Assembly (NCBI GenBank): GCA_016866735.1
Contig: VGLL01000064.1
Location: forward strand, 1 to 5,856
From: Candidatus Shapirobacteria bacterium
Lineage (GTDB): Bacteria; Patescibacteriota; Microgenomatia; VGLL01
Reading direction: 5' to 3'
Length of the DNA stretch: 5,856 nt
Position numbers and translations under genes: made by a program
Part shown: piece after piece, positions 1-4,706 of the stretch
Layout: each line of letters begins with the position of its first letter
Position numbering within the stretch: the first letter of the stretch is position 1
The notes under the pieces: model-generated
Told to the model about the DNA's origin: nothing
Databases searched by the model: none
What the model saw: only the letters and a program-made list of their open reading frames with translations

Positions 1-213
1 GCGCCTGATGCTTTGCCAGAATTTAAGGGAATAGGGAAGATCGGGAAAATAAACGGCCTGGGAATGATTAGTCGGGTAGGGGAGAACGGCAAAGCCGTGC
101 TTCTGATAAATCCATTCCTGAATCTGGCTGGCCAGGAAACAGAGATAATTTGCCTGTAACTCGGGCGTATCTACAAACCTGACTTTCGGTATTTTAATCT
201 CATTTTTGGTCAT
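1..213 (-). CDS. 5' part of unrecognised protein, truncated by window edge
   Basis: An open frame runs leftward from an ATG whose complement is at 211-213 and stays open to the window edge, giving 71 residues starting MTKNEIKIPKVRFVDT. I do not recognise the family. The visible part looks like real soluble protein: mixed helix-forming sequence (a Gln-rich stretch about residues 20-36) followed by an aromatic and proline-rich segment (FAVLPYP, VYFPDLPYSLKFW), with no signal peptide or membrane segment. No stop occurs in 71 codons and codon use looks normal. There is no clear Shine-Dalgarno sequence, but an extended -10 promoter lies about 35 bases upstream on the same strand. It diverges from the 88-residue gene at 260. 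Only the N-terminus is visible, so function cannot be assigned. Confidence 0.7.
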   Translation of the reverse strand, partial: MTKNEIKIPKVRFVDTPELQANYLCFLASQIQEWIYQKHGFAVLPYPTNHSQAVYFPDLPYSLKFWQSIRR

Positions 214-246
214 AATTTGGTCAAGAAATAAAAAGTATAGAGGCAT

Positions 247-255
247 ATTATAGCA
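247..255 (-). promoter_or_regulatory. Extended -10 promoter for the leftward gene
   Basis: On the minus strand the sequence reads TGCTATAAT, a perfect -10 hexamer (complement of 247-252) with the TGn extension. No good -35 is seen 17 bases upstream, which is typical of extended -10 promoters. The predicted start is near 240, giving a leader of about 27 nt before the ATG at 213. On the plus strand the same bases contain TATTAT (246-251), which could serve the divergent gene at 260, so the two -10 elements would overlap almost completely. Confidence 0.55.
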
Positions 256-259
256 CAAA

Positions 260-526
260 ATGGTGCGCATAGAGGCGTTAACACCAAAACAAAAATTTGT
301 TGCCAAAATAGAGGGGGACGGAGAGGCTTTTGAACTTGAAGACGGAAAAGTGGCAGTAATGGAAACTTGTACGGCGGCCGGCTTGGATTGTCCCCATACT
401 CGTTATATAGGAAAGCTAGATGCCGAGGGAGTGAGAGGGAGAGCCCCTCAATTTTGTCCGGCGCATCCCGAGACGGGCGTGCTTAAGTACGAGGGCGTAG
501 CTTACGGCTCTAGGCCTGCTCAGTGA
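260..526 (+). CDS. Small 88-residue protein with possible Cys/His metal site
   Basis: An 88-residue soluble protein of unknown family. It has an acidic N-terminal half (KIEGDGEAFELEDGKVAVME) that looks like beta strands and no signal peptide or membrane helix. Five possible metal ligands are spaced C37-x6-C44-x-H46 and C66-x2-H69 (CPAH), which suggests a small zinc-binding site; this is inference from spacing only. The start is ATG 260; the second codon, GTG 263, is an alternative. There is no Shine-Dalgarno sequence at normal distance, but a TATTAT -10-like hexamer ends nine bases before the ATG, so the message may be almost leaderless. A perfect hairpin follows the stop by ten bases. It could still be a chance frame, but composition and the Cys/His spacing favour a real gene. 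Confidence 0.6.
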   Translation: MVRIEALTPKQKFVAKIEGDGEAFELEDGKVAVMETCTAAGLDCPHTRYIGKLDAEGVRGRAPQFCPAHPETGVLKYEGVAYGSRPAQ

Positions 527-536
527 CACGCTAATT

Positions 537-559
537 TTACAAAGGATACTCCTTTGTAA
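537..559 (+). other. Perfect 10-bp hairpin after the 88-residue gene
   Basis: TTACAAAGGA (537-546) and TCCTTTGTAA (550-559) are exact inverted repeats around a 3-base loop, ten bases past the TGA at 524-526. G-U pairs at 535-536/560-561 can extend it. No T-run follows on the plus strand, so this is not a classical intrinsic terminator. It could be a weak terminator, an mRNA 3'-end stabiliser or a protein-binding palindrome. Confidence 0.5.
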
Positions 560-630
560 GGTTTGGCCGGATTATCGTTTTATCGGGGTTATTCTGGAAG
601 TCAAGCATTATTTTTATTGAATTTCTAACC

Positions 631-659
631 TTTTCCCCAAGTTATCCACATTATCTGCA
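631..659 (+). other. DnaA box with two box-like neighbours in A+T-rich DNA
   Basis: TTATCCACA at 642-650 is an exact DnaA box. It is preceded by TTTTCCCCA (631-639, one change from the relaxed consensus) two bases away and followed directly by TTATCTGCA (651-659, two changes). The surroundings (about 601-670) are A+T-rich. The layout of TTTTCC-type and TTATCCACA boxes separated by AG is seen in many bacterial origin regions. No dnaA, dnaN or other replication gene is visible here, so this may be an origin fragment, a DnaA-responsive site or chance. Confidence 0.4.
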
Positions 660-747
660 TAATTTTCCAATAGGGGTCGAAATGAACCTATGTTACTCAA
701 TAGTTTTGATTATAAGACTATGCCTTTTCGCTATTTATTTTTTTATG

Positions 748-765
748 GGCTTGACAGGCTTGACA
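748..765 (+). repeat. Two tandem copies of a 9-bp unit
   Basis: GGCTTGACA occurs twice head to tail (748-756 and 757-765), followed by GGG. Each copy contains a perfect -35 hexamer, but only the first is at a functional distance from the -10 at 774-779. Confidence 0.7.
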
Positions 766-779
766 GGGTGTGGTATAAA
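751..779 (+). promoter_or_regulatory. Near-consensus sigma70 promoter
   Basis: TTGACA (751-756), a 17-base spacer and TATAAA (774-779) preceded by TGG, an extended -10, make this the best promoter in the window. Predicted initiation is near 786. It lies inside an otherwise unconvincing open frame (682-957) and points toward the surface-protein gene at 1109. It therefore predicts either a roughly 320-nt structured leader for that gene or a separate plus-strand RNA. No plus-strand intrinsic terminator is visible between 786 and 1109. Confidence 0.6.
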
Positions 780-826
780 CCTTCTTGTGAGCCAGAAGCG
801 TTTTTTAAACCTTATTAAAAGACAAA

Positions 827-892
827 TTTGGGCAAGATTCCCAAAGAGGGGGGGCGAGAAGAGAACTCTTTCGCCAGATGAGGGTTTTTGGG
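827..892 (+). other. Competing helices in a putative leader RNA
   Basis: CCCAAA (840-845) can pair upstream with TTTGGG (827-832, 7-base loop) or downstream with TTTGGG (887-892). Both partners belong to the 10-base direct repeat TTTGGGCAAG (827-836 and 887-896). Between them sits another hairpin, GGCGA/AAGAG with one bulged G (853-863) pairing with CTCTTTCGCC (866-875). Two mutually exclusive folds around a stable stem resemble a leader-RNA switch. No known riboswitch consensus was recognised. Confidence 0.35.
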
Positions 893-964
893 CAAGGCAG
901 TTAAGATTAGTGGAGATGCTGGGACCAGGCTTGGTGGTAATGCGGATGTCTAAGTAAAAAGGAT

Positions 965-1022
965 AAAAAAGAGCATTACTATCGTAGGTCCGCAAGAAAT
1001 TGGGGAACTCGAGTAGTAATGC
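965..1022 (-). terminator. Intrinsic terminator of a leftward transcript
   Basis: Read on the minus strand, GCATTACTA (complement of 1014-1022) pairs perfectly with TAGTAATGC (complement of 973-981). The inner TCG/CGA and AGTTCC/GGACCT segments extend the stem with small bulges and one mismatch. The stem is followed by TC and a run of six T (complement of 965-970), with more T further on. Only the minus strand has the T-run, so the direction is clear. No leftward protein gene reads into it, which points to a small RNA upstream. Confidence 0.6.
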
Positions 1023-1070
1023 CCTTGTTGGTTCAACTTTGGTCCCGGACAGGGGGGCCGCTATAGAACC
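965..1070 (-). ncRNA. Candidate small RNA, about 106 nt, unknown class
   Basis: A complete minus-strand transcription unit without a coding frame. A promoter with TTGACA, 17-base spacing and TATTCT predicts a start near 1070, and the unit ends at a stem plus T-run near 965. The predicted RNA begins exactly at a stem: GGTTC (complement of 1066-1070) pairs with GAACC (complement of 1030-1034), enclosing a G/C-rich inner part (about 1041-1059). The terminator stem makes the second domain. I compared it by eye with 5S rRNA, SRP RNA, tmRNA, 6S RNA and tRNA and found no convincing match. It is antisense to any leader made from the 751-779 promoter and is divergent from the surface-protein gene at 1109, so regulation of that gene is possible (inference). 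Confidence 0.4.
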
Positions 1071-1076
1071 AAGAAA

Positions 1077-1105
1077 AGAATAAAGAATTGTAGCATATTT
1101 GTCAA
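1077..1105 (-). promoter_or_regulatory. Leftward promoter of the candidate small RNA
   Basis: On the minus strand TTGACA (complement of 1100-1105), a 17-base spacer and TATTCT (complement of 1077-1082) form a good sigma70 pair. The same TATTCT hexamer is used before the MNT gene. An alternative extended -10, TGCTACAAT (complement of 1087-1095), lies within the spacer and would start RNA near 1080. The -35 ends only four bases before the first possible start codon of the divergent surface gene (GTG 1109). Confidence 0.5.
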
Positions 1106-1108
1106 GTA

Positions 1109-2557
1109 GTGATGATTAGAATTAATCGCTTAAGATTTCTTCAGGGAGCGTTTTTGGGGTTGGTTGTCTTGGGAATTTTATCACTGTCAAGACCCGGCGA
1201 GCCGGGTGTCGCTGCCATTGGCGAAGAATCACAGGCAGTCGATATTTGCCCGGAGGGTATCGGAGATGGCGTCGGGAATTGCCTATCCCCGACCACGACA
1301 GAAGCACCTACCATAGCCCCCATTTCCAGTTGTAATGGTAATTGTGCCTACGATTCTCAGTGCTCCTCTGGATACTGTTGGTCGCAAACTGGTACCTGCC
1401 GAAACCAGGTCTGCCCTGGGTCTCTAGACTGCAGTTGTCCGACAGTTCCGTCTCCTACCGCCTTTCCTACACCTACCCGCTTTGTTACGCCAATCGCCAC
1501 CCCGACTTTTATCGTCGAACCAACCCCAACGGCAATTCCCACCCTTACTTCTTGTCCCGGCGGAGAGCAGCCTCCGTGCGGAGTAACGATTGTCGGTTGT
1601 AAGGCGCAGTGCGGGGCGGTTTACCAGTGTGAGCCAGGTTTAACCTGCCAGCCTTTTGCCGGAAATTATCACTGCTTTAACCCTGACTGCAGCCCCTATC
1701 AGCAAATTAATACTAACTGCGTTTGTCCAGGGCCAACCTGCACGCCGACCATTACTCCCACGCCCACCCCGACCCCAACTTACTATCCGACTCCTACGCC
1801 GGAGCTTTGTTTTTACAAAGCTTGCTGGGTGGATGGCAGCTGCATTATCCGTTACGGTGAATATCCTTGCCCGGCCGACCAGTGCCAGACTAATGAACAG
1901 TGCGGCGGTGTTCCTACGCCTACGCCAACCCCGACTTGCTCTCTGACACCGACTCCCTCGCCGACAGCGACTCCAACCCTAACGCCGACGCCTTCGCCAA
2001 CGATTACGTCTACGCCGACTCCCACTCCGACTATTACGCCCACCCCGACCCCAACATCCACGCCAACGCCGACGGTTACTCCCACCCCTACCCTGACGCC
2101 GACGCCTACACCGACGGCTACGCCGACACCTCCGACAAGGAAGGACGTAGTTTGCACCGGCCTTTCCGCCAGTCCCACTTCCGGATTTGTCCCGTTGGCA
2201 GTAATTCTTACCGGGAGCGGGAGCCGCGCCGACGGCGAGATCCGCGCTTTTGAATTTAATTTTGGCGACGGTATGCCCGTGCGCTATTTTGAGCAAAATG
2301 TGGGCGGAACCGGTTCGGTGAGTGTCGTTCATACGTACGAGAAGGCGGGGACTTACCGGGCCAGCGTCAGGGTAAAGGACAACGATGGCCGCTGGAGCGA
2401 TATTTTGGAAAACTGTAAGGTGCAAATCACTGTTACCGGTCAAGTCCTTGGAGTGACAGCGCCGCCGGTTAATCCCAAAACTGGTTTTTCCGTGACTAGC
2501 CTTGGGCTGCTGGGCATTTTGGGAGTAATCATCAGCGCGGCCGTGCTGTTAATCTGA
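1109..2557 (+). CDS. Secreted Cys-rich/Thr-Pro/PKD surface protein with sorting-type tail
   Basis: A 482-residue exported protein. Residues 1-36 form a signal peptide with basic start, hydrophobic core (FLGLVVLGILSL) and likely cleavage after VAA. Three Cys-rich modules follow (about C75-C110, C149-C211, C234-C265), separated by short Pro/Thr linkers and probably disulfide-bonded. A long Thr-Pro stalk (about 269-346) leads to a PKD-like beta domain (about 347-443) with FNFGDG and HTYEKAGTYRASVRVKDNDG. The tail has NPKTG (455-459) and a hydrophobic helix to the last residue, like a cell-wall sorting signal but without the usual basic end. Start is GTG 1109 or ATG 1112; no Shine-Dalgarno is clear. 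A weak TTGGTC-17-TATAGA pair (1039-1067) or the 751-779 promoter could drive it. The sortase gene starts one base after the stop, so it is the likely substrate. It may be an adhesin or stalk. Confidence 0.85.
   Translation: MMIRINRLRFLQGAFLGLVVLGILSLSRPGEPGVAAIGEESQAVDICPEGIGDGVGNCLSPTTTEAPTIAPISSCNGNCAYDSQCSSGYCWSQTGTCRNQVCPGSLDCSCPTVPSPTAFPTPTRFVTPIATPTFIVEPTPTAIPTLTSCPGGEQPPCGVTIVGCKAQCGAVYQCEPGLTCQPFAGNYHCFNPDCSPYQQINTNCVCPGPTCTPTITPTPTPTPTYYPTPTPELCFYKACWVDGSCIIRYGEYPCPADQCQTNEQCGGVPTPTPTPTCSLTPTPSPTATPTLTPTPSPTITSTPTPTPTITPTPTPTSTPTPTVTPTPTLTPTPTPTATPTPPTRKDVVCTGLSASPTSGFVPLAVILTGSGSRADGEIRAFEFNFGDGMPVRYFEQNVGGTGSVSVVHTYEKAGTYRASVRVKDNDGRWSDILENCKVQITVTGQVLGVTAPPVNPKTGFSVTSLGLLGILGVIISAAVLLI
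1913..2137 (+). repeat. Thr-Pro coding repeat (ACN CCN)
   Basis: About 225 bases of degenerate 6-base repeats encode alternating Thr-Pro with some Ser, Leu, Ile, Val and Ala. Third positions vary (ACG/ACT/ACC/ACA, CCG/CCC/CCT/CCA), so selection acts on the peptide rather than the DNA. Shorter stretches of the same kind lie at about 1742-1801 in this gene. The minus strand reads as Val-Gly repeats, an artefact. Confidence 0.8.
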
Positions 2558-2558
2558 A

Positions 2559-3398
2559 GTGGAACGGTCAGGAATTATCTATGATGCTTCCTGGGCTTTG
2601 ACTCCGGCAAGGAGGGTGGTACGTAGCCCTAAACCACAAGCTTTGCTTGGGTTCAGGGTAAAGGCAGGCATTTTGGCTCTTGAGAGGGGGAGGATACGTA
2701 GGGCAGGCTTATCCTCTCCCTTTCAGAAGCTAGAGATTCACGGACCGGGCCTACGGCCTTCCTTGGCGGTATTGAGGAAGCCACTTTTTCTTCTCGGCAA
2801 TGCACTGCTTGTTCTTTCCCTGGGCGGTATTTTTCTGACGATGTATCCTGTTTTAAGGACACAGATTGCCTACCGCGCCGTCAAAATTGCCTCGACTAAT
2901 CCCACGGAGACGCGGGGTTACTTTAACGACATTTTACAAGGACAGCCGGCGGTGACACCGGTAGATGCTCCTGACCCTAGCTTTTCTATTGTCGTACCCA
3001 AGATCGATGCCGCCGCCAAGATTGTTGCCAATGTTGACCCGGCCAATAAGGCGGAATACGACCGGATGCTTAAACAGGGAGTGGCTCACGCGGCGGGGAC
3101 CGGTTTTCCCGGCGGGGGGGGAGTCATTTGGCTCTTTGCCCATTCGGCCAGCGCTCCCTGGGATATCGTCCGCTATAACGCCGTTTTTTATCTTCTGGCG
3201 GAACTGGAACCGGGGGATTCGGTGATCGTTTTCTTTTCGGGAAAGAGGTTTAACTATCGCGTTGCCGATAAAAAAATCATCGAGTCGCACGACACGAGTT
3301 TTCTAAAAGAGCAGATAGGGGAAACCCTGGTTCTGCAAACCTGCTGGCCGCCGGGCACCATTTCGAAAAGGATAATAGTCTTAGCCAAGCCGGCTTAA
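2559..3398 (+). CDS. Sortase, membrane-anchored cysteine transpeptidase
   Basis: A sortase that would cut a sorting motif and link the substrate to a surface nucleophile. Catalytic residues, numbered from GTG 2559, are H195 (in LFAHSAS), C262 (in LQTCWPPG) and R271 (in SKRIIV), in the order and spacing usual for sortases. One N-terminal membrane helix (about 75-97) puts the catalytic domain outside. Class is uncertain; the TCWPPG and KRIIV blocks resemble class D/E or CPR sortases. The frame opens at a GTG one base after the surface-protein stop, giving translational coupling and 279 residues. However, residues 1-68 are Arg-rich, resemble nothing I know and are encoded by two long hairpins. 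TTG 2763 or TTG 2772 would give a normal sortase with a short cytoplasmic tail, so the start is unsettled. The preceding NPKTG protein is the likely substrate. Confidence 0.88.
   Translation: MERSGIIYDASWALTPARRVVRSPKPQALLGFRVKAGILALERGRIRRAGLSSPFQKLEIHGPGLRPSLAVLRKPLFLLGNALLVLSLGGIFLTMYPVLRTQIAYRAVKIASTNPTETRGYFNDILQGQPAVTPVDAPDPSFSIVVPKIDAAAKIVANVDPANKAEYDRMLKQGVAHAAGTGFPGGGGVIWLFAHSASAPWDIVRYNAVFYLLAELEPGDSVIVFFSGKRFNYRVADKKIIESHDTSFLKEQIGETLVLQTCWPPGTISKRIIVLAKPA
2626..2659 (+). other. Long hairpin 1 at start of sortase frame
   Basis: CAAGC (2637-2641) pairs with GCTTG (2645-2649) across a TTT loop. After one bulged A, AACC pairs with GGTT, and after one A-C mismatch CCCT (2627-2630) pairs with AGGG (2655-2658), with a G-U pair at the base. 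This gives about 14 pairs. It lies 69 bases past the surface-protein stop and has no T-run, so it is not a terminator. Confidence 0.6.
2681..2725 (+). other. Long purine/pyrimidine hairpin 2 at start of sortase frame
   Basis: Bases 2681-2696 (a purine-rich arm containing GGGGGAGGATA) pair with 2710-2725 (TATCCTCTCCC and on), giving 16 continuous pairs with only two G-U wobbles around a 13-base loop. It starts 21 bases after hairpin 1. Such a stem would be a strong obstacle to translation from GTG 2559 or could set the ratio of surface protein to sortase. No T-run follows on either strand. Confidence 0.65.
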
Positions 3399-3412
3399 GA
3401 AAGAAATTAATT

Positions 3413-3449
3413 AGGGGTTAAGAGAACCAGGCCAGTTTTGGTTAGCCCT
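3413..3449 (+). terminator. Possible weak hairpin after the sortase
   Basis: AGGG (3413-3416) can pair with CCCT (3446-3449), and AACCA (3425-3429) with TGGTT (3439-3443), making an interrupted hairpin 14 bases after the sortase stop. No T-run follows. It is in the right place to end the surface-protein/sortase operon before the promoter at 3458, but is not a convincing intrinsic terminator. Confidence 0.25.
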
Positions 3450-3457
3450 CACAAAAT

Positions 3458-3486
3458 TTGACGAAACTTCCTCTTCGTGGTATTCT
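3458..3486 (+). promoter_or_regulatory. Promoter of the MNT/HEPN pair
   Basis: TTGACG (3458-3463), exactly 17 bases, then TATTCT (3481-3486) preceded by TGG, an extended -10. The normal start distance places the first transcribed base at 3493, the A of the MNT start codon, so the mRNA is predicted to be leaderless. Confidence 0.6.
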
Positions 3487-3492
3487 CAAATC

Positions 3493-3825
3493 ATGAAGAA
3501 AATCAAAAAGTCTTATCAAAAAGAAATTCCCAAAATAGTCAATGCCCTTAAGGCCTACCAACCAGAGAAAATTATTCTTTTTGGCAGCATGCTTGATTTA
3601 ACTAAACCAAGCCACGATATTGATTTACTTCTAATTAAAGAGACGGATCTCTCTCGTTTAGGAGAAAGAGCAAGAGAGGCACGAGCTTACCTACCCAACC
3701 AGCAGATACCGGTTGATTTTCTTATCTATTCCACCGAAGAATTAAGGCGTGAGCTTGCCAGAGGTAATGTGTTTATTGCCGAGATTTTACAAAAAGGCAG
3801 GCTTCTTTATGAGGAAAAAGTTTAG
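3493..3825 (+). CDS. MNT-type minimal nucleotidyltransferase, probable antitoxin
   Basis: A 110-residue nucleotidyltransferase-fold protein. The signature is G31-S32, nine residues, then D42-x-D44 (GSM...DIDLLLI), with a third acidic residue D75 (VDFLIY). These are the metal- and NTP-binding residues of the MNT family. Length is right for a stand-alone minimal enzyme. In characterised MNT/HEPN systems (MntA/HepT) the MNT partner silences the HEPN toxin by adding AMP to a tyrosine; that role is inferred here from the HEPN gene overlapping downstream. The loop between GS and DxD is one residue shorter than the ten common in the family. ATG 3493 has no Shine-Dalgarno sequence and coincides with the predicted transcription start. 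The gene is visibly A+T-richer than the surface genes around it, fitting horizontal transfer. Confidence 0.85.
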   Translation: MKKIKKSYQKEIPKIVNALKAYQPEKIILFGSMLDLTKPSHDIDLLLIKETDLSRLGERAREARAYLPNQQIPVDFLIYSTEELRRELARGNVFIAEILQKGRLLYEEKV

Positions 3826-4210
3826 AGAATCAAAATATTACGAAGATTGGCTCCAAAAAGCAAATCGCGATCTCGACACCGCTTTTTTGAATCACCGTCA
3901 TGGCGGATACACCGATACCACGTGCTATTTTTGCCATCAAACAGTCGAAAAAGCGCTAAAATCTTATCTTTTATTCAAAGAACTGGATTTTTTACCCCAA
4001 ACTCATATCTTGCCTTCATTGCTTCCTTTATGTGAACAGAAAGACAAAGGTTTTTCAAGATTTAAGGAAGCCTGTGAAATTCTTGATGGTTACTATATCG
4101 AAACAAAATATCCTACCAGCCCTGCCATTGATTACCCTAAAGAAGAAGCGGGGGAAGCGCTCCAATTAGCCGAGGAAGTTTTAGAATTCGTTAAGAAAAA
4201 GCTTGCATGA
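3809..4210 (+). CDS. HEPN-domain protein, probable toxin partner of MNT
   Basis: A 133-residue all-helical HEPN protein. Numbered from ATG 3809, diagnostic blocks are W14-L-x-K-A-N-R-D-L near the start, CYFCHQTVEKALKSYLL (39-55), THILPSLLPLC (65-75) and a late LDGYYIETKYP (92-102). I chose ATG 3809 rather than 3749 because the family begins about here, AGGCAGG lies 7 bases upstream, and the result is a 17-base overlap with the MNT gene typical of this pair. Many HEPN toxins are RNases with an R-x4-6-H motif. I checked every Arg and none has His at that distance, and the often conserved Arg of TRYP is Lys (K100). It may belong to the non-RNase branch, act otherwise, or be impaired. The A+T-rich composition matches its partner. 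Confidence 0.85.
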   Translation: MRKKFRESKYYEDWLQKANRDLDTAFLNHRHGGYTDTTCYFCHQTVEKALKSYLLFKELDFLPQTHILPSLLPLCEQKDKGFSRFKEACEILDGYYIETKYPTSPAIDYPKEEAGEALQLAEEVLEFVKKKLA

Positions 4211-4238
4211 AAGACTGAACCCTACCACCGACAAAATC

Positions 4239-4268
4239 TTGACAATTGTGCTATCCTTACTATTTAAT
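4239..4268 (+). promoter_or_regulatory. Promoter of the calcium-loop/Cys-rich operon
   Basis: TTGACA (4239-4244), 18 bases, TTTAAT (4263-4268, five of six matches). Predicted initiation near 4275, about three bases before ATG 4278, so this message would also be nearly leaderless. It separates this operon from the MNT/HEPN pair. Confidence 0.55.
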
Positions 4269-4277
4269 TAAATCAAG

Positions 4278-4706
4278 ATGTCTGCCCGGAAAGTTTTATG
4301 GATTGTTTTGGGATTAACTATTCTTCTTTGGGGAGGAGTGTTAGTTTATCTTCTTTGGCCGGCGAAAAAACCTATCTCTCGGGTGGGCCCTTCTATCTTA
4401 ATTAGCCCTACTCCAAGTCGGAGTAGGAAAAATGTTAGTTCTGCAGCGCAAAAGTTGACTGAGATTACTTTCCAAACACCCCAGGGCGATTCTTGGGAAA
4501 TAACTGCCGGCAAAAACTGCACCGAGCTTTTTATCAAGATTGCCTATCTCCAGAAAAATATTGTCGAAGGCACCAAAAGCGCCAGTCTTATTTATGATAT
4601 AAATAAGGACGGAAAAATCGACTATCTCGATTTAACCAAAGTGACAGACAAGATAACCGCGGGGAATAGCGAGGATTGGTGCGACCAAATTTTGAGAAAA
4701 AAATGA
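4278..4706 (+). CDS. Small membrane-anchored protein with EF-hand/dockerin-type loop
   Basis: A 142-residue protein. A short basic start (MSARK) and one hydrophobic helix (about 6-27) act as signal anchor; a Ser/Pro/Arg linker follows (about 36-55), then a small extracellular domain. Residues D107-I-N-K-D-G-K-I-D-Y-L-D118 form a classical calcium-binding loop (DxNxDGxIDxxD) as in dockerin type I repeats and EF-hands. Only one such loop is present, whereas dockerins have two. C81 and C135 could form a disulfide enclosing it. The start is ATG 4278; no Shine-Dalgarno, but a promoter ends ten bases upstream. The stop TGA overlaps the ATG of the next gene (ATGA), so the two are co-translated and may work together outside the cell. 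An 8-bp perfect hairpin (4407-4414/4420-4427) lies in the linker-coding part. I do not recognise a named family. Confidence 0.8.
   Translation: MSARKVLWIVLGLTILLWGGVLVYLLWPAKKPISRVGPSILISPTPSRSRKNVSSAAQKLTEITFQTPQGDSWEITAGKNCTELFIKIAYLQKNIVEGTKSASLIYDINKDGKIDYLDLTKVTDKITAGNSEDWCDQILRKK

Noticed and set aside
682..957. Plus-strand 91-codon frame with an AGGGG before the ATG and a lipobox-like LTGC
   Set aside because: A strong promoter, a 9-bp tandem repeat and several RNA hairpins lie inside it. The hydrophobic part has an internal Arg, and the C-terminal part does not look like protein. It is probably a chance frame over regulatory or RNA sequence, but a small lipoprotein cannot be fully excluded.
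735..995. Minus-strand 86-codon frame
   Set aside because: It starts inside the terminator stem of the candidate RNA and its composition is a shadow of the opposite strand; no ribosome binding site or recognisable features.
965..1080. 5S rRNA, SRP RNA, tmRNA or tRNA
   Set aside because: TATAGCGG near the 5' end faintly recalls 5S rRNA, and GGTTCAA on the plus strand recalls a T-arm. However, the ends do not pair as in 5S, the SRP GGAAGCAG core and tmRNA ends are missing, and no cloverleaf forms.
1913..2137. CRISPR array or satellite repeat
   Set aside because: The 6-base periodicity is Thr-Pro coding with varied third positions; there are no constant repeats with unique spacers.
1852..2443. 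Long minus-strand frames rich in Val-Gly or Arg
   Set aside because: They are the antisense reading of the Thr-Pro repeat and PKD-coding region.
4407..4427. Perfect 8-bp hairpin as a terminator
   Set aside because: It is inside the coding sequence of the calcium-loop protein, in the linker, with no T-run after it on either strand.
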